DNA of 64,000 bases from Actinomycetaceae bacterium (GCA_030532245.1 JAUNLN010000002.1:62001-126000), one strand, 5' to 3'; positions 28,668-37,415 are shown, counted from the first letter of the stretch. Translations and numbers: made by a program. Notes: generated by a model not told the origin, from the letters alone.

Positions 28668-29315
28668 TTAGACTGCTTTGCGCGAGGTTAGCACCTGGTC
28701 GATCAGACCGTATTCGAGTGCATCCTGAGCGGTTAGGATCTTGTCGCGGTCAATGTCGCGGCGAACCTGCTCCGGCGTACGACCCGAGTGCTTTGCGAGC
28801 GTGTCCTCAAGCCACGTGCGCATGCGGTCGATCTCCTCAGCGATAATCTCGATGTCGGAGGCCTGGCCGCGCATGCCTTCCATGGCGGGCTGGTGGATCA
28901 GGACGCGCGCGTTCGGCAGTGCGAGGCGCTTGCCCGGCGTACCACCGGCGAGGAGTACTGCGGCGGCGGATGCTGCCTGGCCGAGACACACGGTCTGAAT
29001 CTGCGGCTTAATGTACTGCATCGTGTCGTAGATGGCGGTCATTGCGGTGAACGAGCCACCGGGGCTGTTGATGTACATGGTGATCATCGAGTCGGGGTCT
29101 TGAGACTCCAAAACGAGGAGCTGCGCCATGATGTCGTCTGCGGACGCGTCGTCTACCTGCACGCCGAGGAACACGATGCGATCCTCAAACAGCTTCGCGT
29201 AAGGGTCTTGACGCTTGAAGCCGTAAGCCGTGCGCTCCTCAAACGAGGGAAGGACGTAGCGGTTCGTCGGCATCGCCAGCTGGTTGTTCATGTTTGCGTT
29301 TAGTCCGTAACTCAT
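28668..29315 (-). CDS. clpP2: ATP-dependent Clp protease proteolytic subunit 2
   Basis: The 215-residue serine peptidase has the full ClpP triad: S116 in [12 protein letters not shown]141 in LIHQP and D191 in DRDKIL. Actinobacteria have two ClpP proteins that form a mixed ClpP1P2 tetradecamer driven by ClpX or ClpC. The active-site Ser is followed by AAA rather than the more common MGA/MGQ seen in ClpP1, in line with the ClpP2 group. AGGAG lies five bases before the ATG. Eight bases separate it from clpP1. Confidence 0.96.
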   Translation of the reverse strand: MSYGLNANMNNQLAMPTNRYVLPSFEERTAYGFKRQDPYAKLFEDRIVFLGVQVDDASADDIMAQLLVLESQDPDSMITMYINSPGGSFTAMTAIYDTMQYIKPQIQTVCLGQAASAAAVLLAGGTPGKRLALPNARVLIHQPAMEGMRGQASDIEIIAEEIDRMRTWLEDTLAKHSGRTPEQVRRDIDRDKILTAQDALEYGLIDQVLTSRKAV

Positions 29316-29323
29316 TGGTTCTC

Positions 29324-29947
29324 CTACTCGCCCTGGTTCTCAGTGCCAGACATGGAGTCGGCGTTCGTAACGATGTGGTCGAAGAAGCCGTACTCAAGAG
29401 CCTCCTGAGCCGTGTACCAGTGGTCACGGTCTGCGTCCGCGTTAATCTGCTCAACGCTCTTGCCCGTGCGCTCAGCGGTGATTTCGGCGAGCTCGCGCTT
29501 CATCTTCAAGATCAGGTCGGCGTTAATGCGAATGTCCGCTGCCGTGCCTCCAACACCGCCGGACGGCTGGTGCATGAGGATTCGTGCGTGCGGTGTCGCG
29601 AAACGCTTACCCGGAGTGCCTGCGGTGAGGAGGAACTGGCCCATCGACGCTGCGATACCCATGGCGACGGTTACAACGTCGGGTTGGATGAACTGCATCG
29701 TGTCGTAGATCGCCATACCCGCGGTTACGGAACCGCCCGGGCTGTTGATGTATAGGTAGATCGGCTGCTTCGGATCCTCAGCAGCGAGCAGAAGCATCTG
29801 CGCACAAATCTGGTTCGCACTCTCGTCGTTTACTTCACCGCCGAGCCAAATAATGCGCTCCTTCAGCAGGCGCCCATATACGGCGTCCCCAATCGCGGCG
29901 GGCTTCTGGTCGAGCTCCATCTGCACGCCCGTTGAAGTGGTAGTCAT
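29324..29947 (-). CDS. clpP1: ATP-dependent Clp protease proteolytic subunit 1
   Basis: This is a 207-residue ClpP with S101 in [10 protein letters not shown]126 in LMHQP and D175 in DRDHW. The start at 29947 was chosen because AGGAG lies exactly five bases upstream; a longer frame to 30004 has no ribosome site. With clpP2 it builds the degradative chamber for ClpX. A candidate ClgR operator lies 77 bp upstream, fitting the known control of clpP1P2 in actinobacteria. tig is further upstream on the same strand, separated by a hairpin. Confidence 0.96.
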   Translation of the reverse strand: MTTTSTGVQMELDQKPAAIGDAVYGRLLKERIIWLGGEVNDESANQICAQMLLLAAEDPKQPIYLYINSPGGSVTAGMAIYDTMQFIQPDVVTVAMGIAASMGQFLLTAGTPGKRFATPHARILMHQPSGGVGGTAADIRINADLILKMKRELAEITAERTGKSVEQINADADRDHWYTAQEALEYGFFDHIVTNADSMSGTENQGE

Positions 29948-30023
29948 AGCATCTCCTACTTCTTGATTAAAAGCTTCTTTAAGCATATTAGGATAAACCG
30001 ACATTTTCTTGATCGATGCCAGA

Positions 30024-30041
30024 TTTTCGCTTAGGGCGCAC
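30024..30041. promoter_or_regulatory. Candidate ClgR operator upstream of clpP1
   Basis: The 18-base segment contains CGCTTAGGGCG and fits the corynebacterial ClgR consensus as I recall it (WNNWCGCYNANRGCGWWS) at all but one position. ClgR activates clpP1P2 in corynebacteria, mycobacteria and streptomycetes. The clgR gene is not in the window. Confidence 0.55.
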
Positions 30042-30050
30042 TAAATACAG

Positions 30051-30084
30051 TTGAGGGCTTGAGGCGTTTGCCCCAAGCCCTCAA
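30051..30084 (-). terminator. Hairpin between tig and clpP1
   Basis: TTGAGGGCTTG (30051-30061) and CAAGCCCTCAA (30074-30084) form a perfect 11-bp stem with a further small GGC/GCC pairing in the loop. It begins 12 bases after the tig stop codon. No strong T tract follows on the minus strand, so it may be a weak terminator or mRNA end stabiliser. Confidence 0.65.
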
Positions 30085-30096
30085 AAGGTGCTTTAA

Positions 30097-31455
30097 CTAC
30101 TCTGCGGATTCTGCGGATGCAGAAGACGCGGAGGAAGCGGAGGAAACAGAGGAAGCGGACTCGTCGTCTTCTTCAGCTGCCGACTCCTCAGCGGAAGGAT
30201 CGCGGGTGAATTCGGAGAGGTCAACCTCTTCGCCCTCGGTGTCCTTGACCGTCACCTTTGCGAGGGTGAGGGCAAGAGCCTTCGTGCGGGAAAGCTCGGC
30301 AACCATGTTCTGGATCTGCTCGTTGTTCTGGAACATTTCGCCCATGTCGATGCCGTACATCTGCGAGGTCTGCATCATGAAGTCGAACAGCTCCTGCTGG
30401 GTAATGTTCGGCTTGACCTCGGCTGCGAGCTCTTCGAGCACGACCTGCTCGGCGAGCCTGCGGGATGCCTTTTCCTTGGCCTCAGCAAGTTCCTCTTCCG
30501 ATGCTTCGACGGGAACGGCGATCTTAGCCTGAGCCTCAACGATGGACTCGGGAAGCTGAAGGTCAATCTCGTTCAGGATGTGGTCGAGGAGGCGGTCGCG
30601 AGCCTGGAGAGCCTGGTCGGCGCGCTTGCGGTTACCGGACTGGGTCTTGAGGTCTTCGCGGAGCTCTTCGATCGTGTCGAACTCGGAAACCATCTGCGCG
30701 AAGTCGTCGTCTGCCTCGGGCAGCTCGCGAGCCTTCAGTGCGGAAACGTTGATGGTTACCTCGGCTTCTTCGCCCTTGTGGTCGCCACCAGCAAGCTTCG
30801 TGGTGAACTTGATTTCGTCGCCAGCGGATGCGCCGGTGAGGGCCTCATCCATGCCCTCAAGCATGGAGTTCGAGCCGATCTCGTAGGAGACGTCGGAAAC
30901 CGAGTCGATCTCCTCGTCGCCGATCATGGCAACCATGTCGATCGTCGCGAAGTCGCCCTCGGCGGCCTCACGGTCGATGGTCTTCAGGGTTGCGAAACGC
31001 GTGAGGAGCTCGTCGAGTTCCTTCTCCACGTCCTCATCGGTGATCTCGATGGGGTCAACCTCAAGCTCAACGCCGTCAACGGAGGGAAGCTCGAACGGAG
31101 GAATGACGGGAACTTCAGCGACGAATACGAGCTGGCCGCCGAGCGGACCGGTTGCGTTCGGGATTTCGGTAACTTCGACGTCCGGCTGAGACATGACGCG
31201 CAGGTCGTTCTCTGCTACTACCTGCGAGTAGAACTTCGGTAGAACCTCGTTTACTACCTGCTCGATTACGGCGACGCGACCGAAACGCTGGTCGATGACA
31301 CGTGCCGGTACCTTGCCGCGGCGGAAGCCAGGAACGTCAACCTGCTTTGCGATGTCGCGGTATGCGGCATCCATGTCCTTCTTCAGTTCCTCGTAGGGAA
31401 CCTCTACAGTCACTTTCACCCGCGTGGGTTCGAGGTTTTCGACAGTGCTCTTCAC
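30097..31455 (-). CDS. tig: Trigger factor (ribosome-associated chaperone)
   Basis: The 452-residue protein has the N-terminal ribosome-binding domain with GFRRGKVP (the FRK-type signature), a central FKBP-type PPIase domain (about 155-240) and the helical C-terminal chaperone arms. It catches nascent chains at the ribosomal exit. I chose the GTG at 31455: the protein then starts KSTVENLEPTRVK like its homologues, and GGAG is nine bases upstream. The C-terminus ends in an acidic, Ser/Ala-rich low-complexity tail of about 40 residues, longer than in E. coli. The order tig-clpP1-clpP2-clpX is widespread in bacteria. Confidence 0.96.
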   Translation of the reverse strand: MKSTVENLEPTRVKVTVEVPYEELKKDMDAAYRDIAKQVDVPGFRRGKVPARVIDQRFGRVAVIEQVVNEVLPKFYSQVVAENDLRVMSQPDVEVTEIPNATGPLGGQLVFVAEVPVIPPFELPSVDGVELEVDPIEITDEDVEKELDELLTRFATLKTIDREAAEGDFATIDMVAMIGDEEIDSVSDVSYEIGSNSMLEGMDEALTGASAGDEIKFTTKLAGGDHKGEEAEVTINVSALKARELPEADDDFAQMVSEFDTIEELREDLKTQSGNRKRADQALQARDRLLDHILNEIDLQLPESIVEAQAKIAVPVEASEEELAEAKEKASRRLAEQVVLEELAAEVKPNITQQELFDFMMQTSQMYGIDMGEMFQNNEQIQNMVAELSRTKALALTLAKVTVKDTEGEEVDLSEFTRDPSAEESAAEEDDESASSVSSASSASSASAESAE

Positions 31456-31644
31456 GTAAACGCACTCCAACGTAACTAGACAAAAATGGCCTTTTAAGCC
31501 GATTACAACAGATAAATACTACGACACGCAGGCGCGAATTGAGGAACTAAGCGGCCAAAAAGGTGATTTACTGCATGACTTCACACTTTTGTTCGCGTCT
31601 GCCTGGCTCGTCACAGTCTGCGCGTGCTGTTAAGCGGCGAGTTT

Positions 31645-31650
31645 TAGGAT
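31645..31650 (+). promoter_or_regulatory. Candidate -10 box of a leaderless gene
   Basis: TAGGAT lies six bases before the ATG at 31657. The same bases could act as a poor Shine-Dalgarno sequence (AGGAT), so the leaderless reading is one of two options. Confidence 0.35.
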
Positions 31651-31656
31651 AAAAGC

Positions 31657-32070
31657 ATGACTCTTGATCGCGATGAACGCCTGTACCGTCTTGACTACGA
31701 CTGGCTTTGGTCGAAGCCTCCCCACAATGACGGTTCGGTTGCGAAGTTGCGCGTGATTTTGGAGGCGTCTTCGAAGATCGATGAGGAGGTGCCCAGTGCG
31801 GCGGGGCTTCAGCTTTCGCTTCAGAATGTGGTGCGCGAGTGGTTGGAGTCGCTGCCCTACTCCGCTCCCCCGGTTTGGGGCGCTGGAGGTTGGGCCGCGA
31901 GCGTCGTGGAGGAGGAGCCTAGGCGCGTGGTGGTTGAGGTGTGGTCGGCGGGTGAGGATGTGGCCGACGGTATTGAGGATGCAGCGCGTAGCCTGTACGA
32001 CGCGGTGCTGCAGGGGCGTGCGGTGAGCGCGGTCTACGAGCAGGTTCCACGAGATGCTGGCGATAGGTAA
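31657..32070 (+). CDS. Small unknown protein, 137 residues
   Basis: The product begins MTLDRDERLYRLDYDWLW, is acidic, soluble and without signal peptide, Cys or known motif. A Trp/Pro-rich middle (about 65-82) is followed by a beta-type stretch RRVVVEVW and an alanine-rich helix. I do not recognise the family. It stands alone between the divergent tig and the ferrochelatase gene on the same strand 141 bp later. Codon use is like that of its neighbours, and the absence of long antisense frames with better features supports it as real. Confidence 0.7.
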   Translation: MTLDRDERLYRLDYDWLWSKPPHNDGSVAKLRVILEASSKIDEEVPSAAGLQLSLQNVVREWLESLPYSAPPVWGAGGWAASVVEEEPRRVVVEVWSAGEDVADGIEDAARSLYDAVLQGRAVSAVYEQVPRDAGDR

Positions 32071-32074
32071 AAGG

Positions 32075-32088
32075 GCGCACGCGTGCGC
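32075..32088. repeat. 14-bp perfect palindrome
   Basis: GCGCACGCGTGCGC lies just after the stop codon of the 137-residue protein gene. There is no T tract; it could be a weak terminator stem or a protein-binding site. Confidence 0.5.
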
Positions 32089-32199
32089 GCGATCGAGGGC
32101 CAAGGTAAGCAACCAGGTTCTAGGACCCACTGGCTCCGCCGACGTTGTGACACTTGGTAATTAAAGGCTTCCCTAGGCGAGGTTAATGTGGGGCGCCTG

Positions 32200-32205
32200 T
32201 AGCAT
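32200..32205 (+). promoter_or_regulatory. Candidate -10 box of a leaderless hemH
   Basis: TAGCAT lies six bases before the GTG start of hemH, and no Shine-Dalgarno sequence is present. No clear -35 was found. Confidence 0.4.
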
Positions 32206-32211
32206 TGCGGT

Positions 32212-33165
32212 GTGCGCGGACTTTTGATTGTGAATTTGGGCTCGCCAGATAGCCCCGCCCCGGCGGATGTGCGCGATTTTCTCGCGAAGTTTTTGTCGGA
32301 TCCGCGGGTTGTTGATTTTCCTCGCGCGATCTGGTTGCCGATTCTGCACGGGATCGTGCTGCGCGTACGGCCGAAAAAGTCGGGCGCGATTTACCGGTCG
32401 ATTTGGACGCCGCAGGGTTCTCCCCTGGTCGTCTACACGAAGGCACAGCACAGGTTGCTTGAAGAGGCGCTCCCGGATTGGAGTGTCAAATACGCGATGA
32501 CTTACACGCGTCCCTCGATCCAAAGTGCGCTTGAGGCTTTTGAGCGCGAGGGCGCGGACGATATCACCGTGCTCCCCCTCTACCCTCACGCGGCGCCGTC
32601 GTCGAGCGGAGCAGTGGTCGACCAGGTGAGCGATTTCTACAGCGGCCGGCCCAGCCAGCCGCGTTTGCGCATTGTTGAGGCTTGGCCAACTCAAACGGAT
32701 TTAGTCCGCTGGCATGCGAGCCAGATTGCAAGGCAGATTGAGGAGGCGGAGGCTCGCCCGCAGCTTGTGCTTTTGTCGTATCACGGTGTGCCGATGAGGG
32801 AGGTTCACCGGCCGCGCGGGTATGAGCGCGAGTGCCGGGCAACAACCTCAGCAATCGAGGAGGAGCTGCGCAGGCTCGGCGTGGACACCCCTGTTATGAC
32901 TGTGTTCCAGTCGAAGTTTGGCCCCGGGAAGTGGCTGGAGCCGGCGACGATCGACACGATGGCGCAGCTGCCCGGGCGCGGGGTCAAGTCGGTTTTGCTT
33001 GCGACTCCGGGGTTTATTGCTGATTGCATTGAGACGATTGACGAGCTCGACGTGCTGAATCAGGACGCGTTTAAGGCCGCGGGCGGCGAGCACTACGCGC
33101 GCGTGGCGCCGATCAACGACGACCCGATTTTTGTCGATATCGTGAGGGATCTTCTGGAGCCTTGA
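32212..33165 (+). CDS. hemH: Ferrochelatase, resembling proteobacterial protoporphyrin type
   Basis: The 317-residue protein inserts Fe2+ into a porphyrin. The N-terminus LLIVNLGSPDSPAP, the FLSDPRVVD block and the catalytic His191 in LLSYHGVP are clear, followed by CRATTSAI, FQSKFGPGKWL and PGFIADCIETIDEL. These blocks match the E. coli-type enzyme (SYHGIP, CRTTT, FQSRFG, PGFAADCLETLEE) much better than the coproporphyrin enzymes of B. subtilis or mycobacteria, which carry a SAH(S)xP motif instead. No other heme-synthesis gene is nearby. The GTG start lacks a ribosome site and may be leaderless. Conserved Fe-S cysteines typical of mycobacterial enzymes are not evident. Confidence 0.93.
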   Translation: MRGLLIVNLGSPDSPAPADVRDFLAKFLSDPRVVDFPRAIWLPILHGIVLRVRPKKSGAIYRSIWTPQGSPLVVYTKAQHRLLEEALPDWSVKYAMTYTRPSIQSALEAFEREGADDITVLPLYPHAAPSSSGAVVDQVSDFYSGRPSQPRLRIVEAWPTQTDLVRWHASQIARQIEEAEARPQLVLLSYHGVPMREVHRPRGYERECRATTSAIEEELRRLGVDTPVMTVFQSKFGPGKWLEPATIDTMAQLPGRGVKSVLLATPGFIADCIETIDELDVLNQDAFKAAGGEHYARVAPINDDPIFVDIVRDLLEP

Positions 33166-33275
33166 ACCAGCCTCGCTACGGGCTTTAATACGTCCGCCAG
33201 CAGCCGCGGAGGGGACGGCGCCGCGTTGGAGGCCGCTAACCGGGAGGCGTGGGCACAACCGCGGGCGCCGCGTGC

Positions 33276-33989
33276 CTAGCTTTCTGGCGTGGGCGCGCTT
33301 TCGCTTGCTGAGCCCTGCATGCGCGGAGGGCGACGCTTGCTGAGGAAGGTTTTGAACCGCACGCGCTTCAGGCCGAGCGTAACAGCGCCGGGGAGCACCC
33401 AGTTGAGGCGCCTGCCAACGAGGCCGAAGATCGTGGAGAGCAGGATTGCGAGGGCCATGCCGAGGTTGTAGTGGCCGCTGGACTGCATGATGACCATGAG
33501 GAGGCTTGCAAGGATCGACCAGGTGGCGTAGACGGGGGCGCCGCCGAAGATGAGGGGGGTTCGCCCGGCGAGGAGGTCGCGGATCACTCCCCCGCCCGTT
33601 GCGGTGATGACGCCGAGGAGGATTGCGGGCGCCCAGTCGAGGCCGGCGAGGAGGGCTTTGGAGGCTCCTGTTGCGGACCAGCAGCCGAGGGCGAGCACGT
33701 CGAATACGGCGATGGAGCGCACGGCGAGTTTGGATTCGAAGGGGAAGATGTAGGCGGCGACTGCGGCGAATGAGGCGACCCACAGGTAGTAGGGGTCGGT
33801 GAGTGCGACGGGGAATCCTTGTTGTAAGAGGGCGTCGCGGATCATGCCTCCGCCGAGCGCGGTGGAGAGGGCGAGGATTAGGAAGCCGATGAGGTCGTAT
33901 TTTTGGGTGCGTGCGAGCACGCCGCCGAGGAGGCCGTTGCCTAGAACCCCGATTAGGTCCACGATTCGAAAGACGACGTCTGCTTCCAT
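33276..33989 (-). CDS. UPF0126/TRIC-like cation channel family membrane protein
   Basis: The 237-residue membrane protein has about seven hydrophobic helices arranged as two repeats, each with a glycine-rich motif followed by IRD (GGGMIRD and GGGVIRD), the hallmark of UPF0126 proteins (YadS/YicG group). Prokaryotic members are related to trimeric intracellular cation (TRIC) channels and pass K+ or similar ions. I chose the ATG at 33989 because the protein then begins EADVVFRIVDLIGV with GGGG seven bases upstream; the longer frame adds about 108 unlikely residues. A basic tail follows the last helix. Confidence 0.9.
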   Translation of the reverse strand: MEADVVFRIVDLIGVLGNGLLGGVLARTQKYDLIGFLILALSTALGGGMIRDALLQQGFPVALTDPYYLWVASFAAVAAYIFPFESKLAVRSIAVFDVLALGCWSATGASKALLAGLDWAPAILLGVITATGGGVIRDLLAGRTPLIFGGAPVYATWSILASLLMVIMQSSGHYNLGMALAILLSTIFGLVGRRLNWVLPGAVTLGLKRVRFKTFLSKRRPPRMQGSASESAPTPES

Positions 33990-34164
33990 ACACGCCCCAA
34001 GGTTTTTCCTGCACAGGATGAAAGGAGTACACGGCCATTTTGGTACATGTGGGTGCGCCGCGCAAAACTCTTCGTTTGCGGGTCCGCGTGTCGGTTCCGC
34101 TTGCTCGGATGCGGCCGGTTTCGGGTCGCTCAACCCGCATGTTTTGAGCGTTTTTGGCGCGCGC

Positions 34165-34203
34165 GGGCCCCTCCTAAATGTGTTTTTGATTGAGGAGGAG
34201 CCC
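34165..34203 (-). terminator. Possible hairpin downstream of pfkA
   Basis: GGGCCCCTCCT (34165-34175) and AGGAGGAGCCC (34193-34203) form an 11-bp stem with one wobble pair, 28 bases past the pfkA stop codon on the minus strand. No T tract follows. The remainder of the gap 33990-34230 shows nothing else. Confidence 0.35.
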
Positions 34204-34230
34204 GCCCCCGCTTGAGAGCGTGCTTCGGGT

Positions 34231-35346
34231 TTAGTCGCCGAGGCCGGTTTCGACTTGGCGGGCGGCTTTGACCCAGTCGTGGTCTTGGGGCACGTATTTG
34301 ACTTTGCCGGCAACGTCGGTGAGGGGAACGTGCGCGACTTGCGCGCCGGCGGTGCCGACCATGATGCCGAAGGAGCCGTCGGCGACTGCTTCTGCGCCGG
34401 CGGTGCCGAGCCGGGTGGCGAGGAGGCGATCGGCGGCGACGGGTGTGCCGCCTCGTTGCACGTATCCGAGGATGGTGACGCGTGATTCGAGGCCGGTGCG
34501 GGCTTCGAGTTGGCGCGCGAGGGCGAAGGTGGATTCGCGGCGCGTGTCGGCGAGGGCGGCGCGGCTGCGTTTGGCCATGGCGACGGCTTCGGGCGAGCTC
34601 GCGTCTTTGACGAGCTGGTTGGCGACGGCCATTTTTTCGGCGTATTCCTGGTCCATGGCGCCTTCGGCGACGGCGATTACGGAGAAGTGTTTGCCTTGGG
34701 CCCTGCGTTTGTTGATGGTTTCGCAGATTTTGTCGAGGCTGTAGGGGATTTCGGGTATGAGGATCACGTCGGCGCCGCCGGCGATGCCTGCGCCGAGTGC
34801 GAGCCAGCCGGCTTTGTGGCCCATGATTTCGACGAGGATGATGCGGTGGTGGGAGTGCGCGGTTGAGTGGAGTCGGTCGATGGCGTCGGTCGCGATTTCG
34901 AGGGCGGTGGCGAAGCCGAATGAGTCGTCGGTGTGCACGATGTCGTTGTCGATTGTTTTTGGTAGGTGCACGACGTTTAGGCCGGCTTTGACGAGTCGTA
35001 GCGCGTTTTTCGCGGTGCCGCCGCCTCCTAGCATCACGATGGCGTCGAGGTTGTTGCGTTCGTAGGTTTCGACCATTGCGGCGGTCATGTCGCGTTCTTC
35101 ACCGTCGACCATCATGCGGTGGACTTTGTCTCGCGACGTGCGGAGCACTGTTCCGCCGACGGTTAGGATGCCGCCGAGTGAGCCGGAGTTTATGTCGATG
35201 TAGTTGTTGAATGCGAGGCCGCGTAGGCCGCCTGTGAAGCCGATGAGTTCCATGTCGAGGCCGATTGCGGCTCTGCCGAATCCGCGGATTGCGGCGTTTA
35301 GGCCTGGAGCGTCTCCCCCGGCGGTTAAGATTCCGACTCTCTTCAT
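34231..35346 (-). CDS. pfkA: Phosphofructokinase of the mixed-substrate group (phosphoryl donor uncertain)
   Basis: The 371-residue protein phosphorylates fructose 6-phosphate. It starts with the GGDAPGLNA glycine loop and contains GGGGT (107-111), PKTIDND (129-135) and the MGHKAGWLA substrate motif. In E. coli PfkA the corresponding motifs are GGDGS and PGTIDND. Here the E. coli Asp103 position is Gly109, Gly104 is kept, and the Gly124 position is Lys130, a residue typical of pyrophosphate-using or group III enzymes. Relatives with GGNGT and PKTIDND are common in Gram-positives, so the ATP/PPi choice is open. GGGAG precedes the ATG. It stands alone after the lacI gene on the same strand. Confidence 0.9.
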   Translation of the reverse strand: MKRVGILTAGGDAPGLNAAIRGFGRAAIGLDMELIGFTGGLRGLAFNNYIDINSGSLGGILTVGGTVLRTSRDKVHRMMVDGEERDMTAAMVETYERNNLDAIVMLGGGGTAKNALRLVKAGLNVVHLPKTIDNDIVHTDDSFGFATALEIATDAIDRLHSTAHSHHRIILVEIMGHKAGWLALGAGIAGGADVILIPEIPYSLDKICETINKRRAQGKHFSVIAVAEGAMDQEYAEKMAVANQLVKDASSPEAVAMAKRSRAALADTRRESTFALARQLEARTGLESRVTILGYVQRGGTPVAADRLLATRLGTAGAEAVADGSFGIMVGTAGAQVAHVPLTDVAGKVKYVPQDHDWVKAARQVETGLGD

Positions 35347-35387
35347 TTGTGGGTGCTCCCAACTTGAGTTTTAGCTACCCTTTCAGG

Positions 35388-36410
35388 TTATCGATTTCCC
35401 GCGCGGTCGGTACGGGGTTCGCATTTGTTGATATTGGAGGAGGAGGCGCGTTGCATGAGGCGCGGGGGTAGCACGGTTTGTTTGGCGCGTGAACGTCCGG
35501 CTTGCCGTTCGAGGATGTAGGTGACGGCGAGCTGCCCCATTTGGCCCGCTCCTTGGTCGATGGAGGTGATTTGTGCGCCGGGGAACTGTGAGAGGTACGT
35601 GTTGTCGAAGCCGGTGATGCCAAGGTCGTGCCCGAGGGTCATGCCTCGCGAGAGTGCGATTGAAACGATGGTGAAGGCGAGCGCGTCGTCGTGTGCGACG
35701 ATGCCGCTGCCCGGGCCGAGGTCGTCTAGGATTTTCTCGATTTCGCGGTCGCCTTCGTGCCCTTCGAGCATCACGACGATCGGTTCTTGCATTCCTTCGA
35801 CGGCTCGGCGATAGCCCTTAGCGCGCGCTGTGAGTGAGGAGGCGTTTTCAAACCGTTTGCGTCCGATGAACGCAAGCGGCGCGAACCCGCCTGCGGTAAG
35901 TGTTTGCGCGCAGGCAAGTGAGCCTTGCTGGTCGTCGGTGCGGATGAGGTCGGCGCTTTCGGGGGCCTCACTGGAGGTGAGAATTACTGTTGGCGTGGCT
36001 TTTGCGTACGCGTCGAGTTGCTCTTGGGTGAGGGTGGGTGCGACGAGGATTAGCCCGTCCACGCCGAAGTCCACGAACCGCTCGATTGCAGCGGACGCCT
36101 CCTGCCCCTCTGCAGCCGTCGCGAACGGGATGAGTTTTTCCGCTTCGCTTGCTGCGCGAATGTGCTGAATAAGCTCGCCGAAGAACGCGTTTTGAAAGTC
36201 GGGAACCACAACGCCGATTACGCCTGAGCGAGCCATTGCGAGCGAACGTGCCATGCGGTTGGGGCGGTATCCGGTTCTCTCAATCGCGTCTAGTACCGCT
36301 TTGCGAGATTCGGGTGAGACGCGCGGATCGTCGTTTACTACGAGCGACACGAGCTGGCGCGAAACTCCCGCCATTCTCGCCACGTCGGTTTGTGTAACTC
36401 GAGCCGCCAC
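35388..36410 (-). CDS. LacI-family transcription regulator
   Basis: The 340-residue protein has the LacI helix-turn-helix (TQTDVARMAGVSRQLVSLVV, then the hinge helix GYRPNRMARSLA) and a periplasmic-binding-protein-like sugar-sensing domain. I chose the GTG at 36410 because AGGAGG lies four bases upstream; the recognition region then starts at about residue 5, which is usual. It lies directly downstream of a three-gene sugar operon on the same strand and is its likely regulator; a palindromic operator sits at that operon's promoter. A weak inverted repeat TTGG-CATT-CCAA (36428-36439) next to its own start may allow autoregulation. Confidence 0.93.
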   Translation of the reverse strand: MAARVTQTDVARMAGVSRQLVSLVVNDDPRVSPESRKAVLDAIERTGYRPNRMARSLAMARSGVIGVVVPDFQNAFFGELIQHIRAASEAEKLIPFATAAEGQEASAAIERFVDFGVDGLILVAPTLTQEQLDAYAKATPTVILTSSEAPESADLIRTDDQQGSLACAQTLTAGGFAPLAFIGRKRFENASSLTARAKGYRRAVEGMQEPIVVMLEGHEGDREIEKILDDLGPGSGIVAHDDALAFTIVSIALSRGMTLGHDLGITGFDNTYLSQFPGAQITSIDQGAGQMGQLAVTYILERQAGRSRAKQTVLPPRLMQRASSSNINKCEPRTDRAGNR

Positions 36411-36476
36411 GTTGCCTCCTCGCATTTTTGGCATTCCAAACATAGTTTACAAGCCTTAAAACGAGCCTCTAAGACG

Positions 36477-36513
36477 CGCGGTGGGCGCAGCATCGCCACG
36501 CCCACCGCGTTTT
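36477..36513. terminator. Strong hairpin between the sugar operon and lacI
   Basis: CGCGGTGGGCG (36477-36487) and CGCCCACCGCG (36499-36509) form a perfect 11-bp stem. Four T's follow on the plus strand only. On the minus strand, the strand of both genes, no U tract follows, so it may reduce read-through from the operon into lacI rather than end it fully. Confidence 0.6.
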
Positions 36514-36543
36514 CCACGTGAGGGGTCGGCGCCCCAAGTGGAA

Positions 36544-37413
36544 TCAGTCTTGGCCAAACTCCTTCTTGAGCCGCTTCAAAACGCGCTTGTTCGCCTCGTC
36601 GGCTTCGTCGAGCCAGCCGAAGATGCAAACGGAGAGCACGCCGTCGAAGTTCACTTCGCGAAGGGAGTCGAAAACCTCAGTCCAGTTGACGTCGCCCTTG
36701 CCGATTTCATTGTGCTGGTGCACGCGCGCGTCTACGCCCGGCGGGTTCACGATGTACCTATTTCCATCGCCGAGGAGGTGGTTGTAGGCGTCGGCCACGT
36801 GAACTTCGTTCAGCTTGGGTGCGCTGTGGTGGATCATGCGGCGAATGTCGCCCTTGCCTTCGGACAGGTGGAACGTGTGCGGGCAGCAGTACTCGTAGCC
36901 GGCCCAGGGCTTGTTGATGCCGCGTACGATCGAGTAGGCCTCGTCGTGGGTTTCAACGAAGTCGTAGGGGTGGGCTTCGAAGTTGATCGTGATCCCGTAC
37001 TTTTCGATGTCGTCGGAAAGTTCGAAGATCGACTTGTAGAACTGGTGCTCGCAGGCAACCATCGTGTTCGGGTTGCCGGAGAACTCGGTTGTGATCATGC
37101 GAACGTCGAGCTGGTCGGCAAGCTCGAGCAGGCGTCGCCAGTTTCTTACTTGCGCCTGGCGTTCCTGCTCATCCACGCTCGACCAGTTGAAAACGGGGTT
37201 CAGCGTGCGGATCTTTACGCCCGAATCTTTGGACGCCTTCTTGAGCTCTGCTACGAAGTCGTCGTCGGCTTTCGGGTAGCGATGCCAGTGGTGGAACTCG
37301 AGGTTCGGCGACAGCTCTACGAAGTCGAATCCAAGTTCGCGGGCCTTGTGCAGAGTGTCCGCGGTGGACATCTGCTGGTAGTACATGTTCGGATCAAGCG
37401 CGATATCGACCAC
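36544..37413 (-). CDS. Sugar phosphate isomerase/epimerase-like TIM-barrel protein
   Basis: The 289-residue protein has the xylose-isomerase-like TIM barrel (AP_endonuc_2 family). Metal-ligand candidates are the Glu/His residues in ITTEFSGNP, NFEAHPYDF, VHVADAYNH and VHQHNEIGKG. Such proteins act as isomerases, epimerases or dehydratases on sugars and inositols; the substrate is unknown. It is the last gene of an operon, starting two bases after the oxidoreductase gene. Its barrel resembles the first gene of the operon in kind but not closely in sequence. Confidence 0.88.
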   Translation of the reverse strand: MVDIALDPNMYYQQMSTADTLHKARELGFDFVELSPNLEFHHWHRYPKADDDFVAELKKASKDSGVKIRTLNPVFNWSSVDEQERQAQVRNWRRLLELADQLDVRMITTEFSGNPNTMVACEHQFYKSIFELSDDIEKYGITINFEAHPYDFVETHDEAYSIVRGINKPWAGYEYCCPHTFHLSEGKGDIRRMIHHSAPKLNEVHVADAYNHLLGDGNRYIVNPPGVDARVHQHNEIGKGDVNWTEVFDSLREVNFDGVLSVCIFGWLDEADEANKRVLKRLKKEFGQD

Positions 37414-37415
37414 GG

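Noticed and set aside
30059..30532. Serine-rich plus-strand open frame opposite the tig 3' end
   Set aside because: It mirrors the acidic Ser/Ala-rich tail of trigger factor; low complexity only.
33217..33273. Direct repeat GGCGCCGCGT (33217-33226 and 33264-33273) after hemH
   Set aside because: Short and GC-rich, expected by chance in such sequence; no further structure supports a function.
32848..34140. Minus-strand open frame of 430 codons across hemH and the UPF0126 gene
   Set aside because: Arg/Pro-rich low-complexity translation overlapping two clear genes; a product of GC-biased codon positions.
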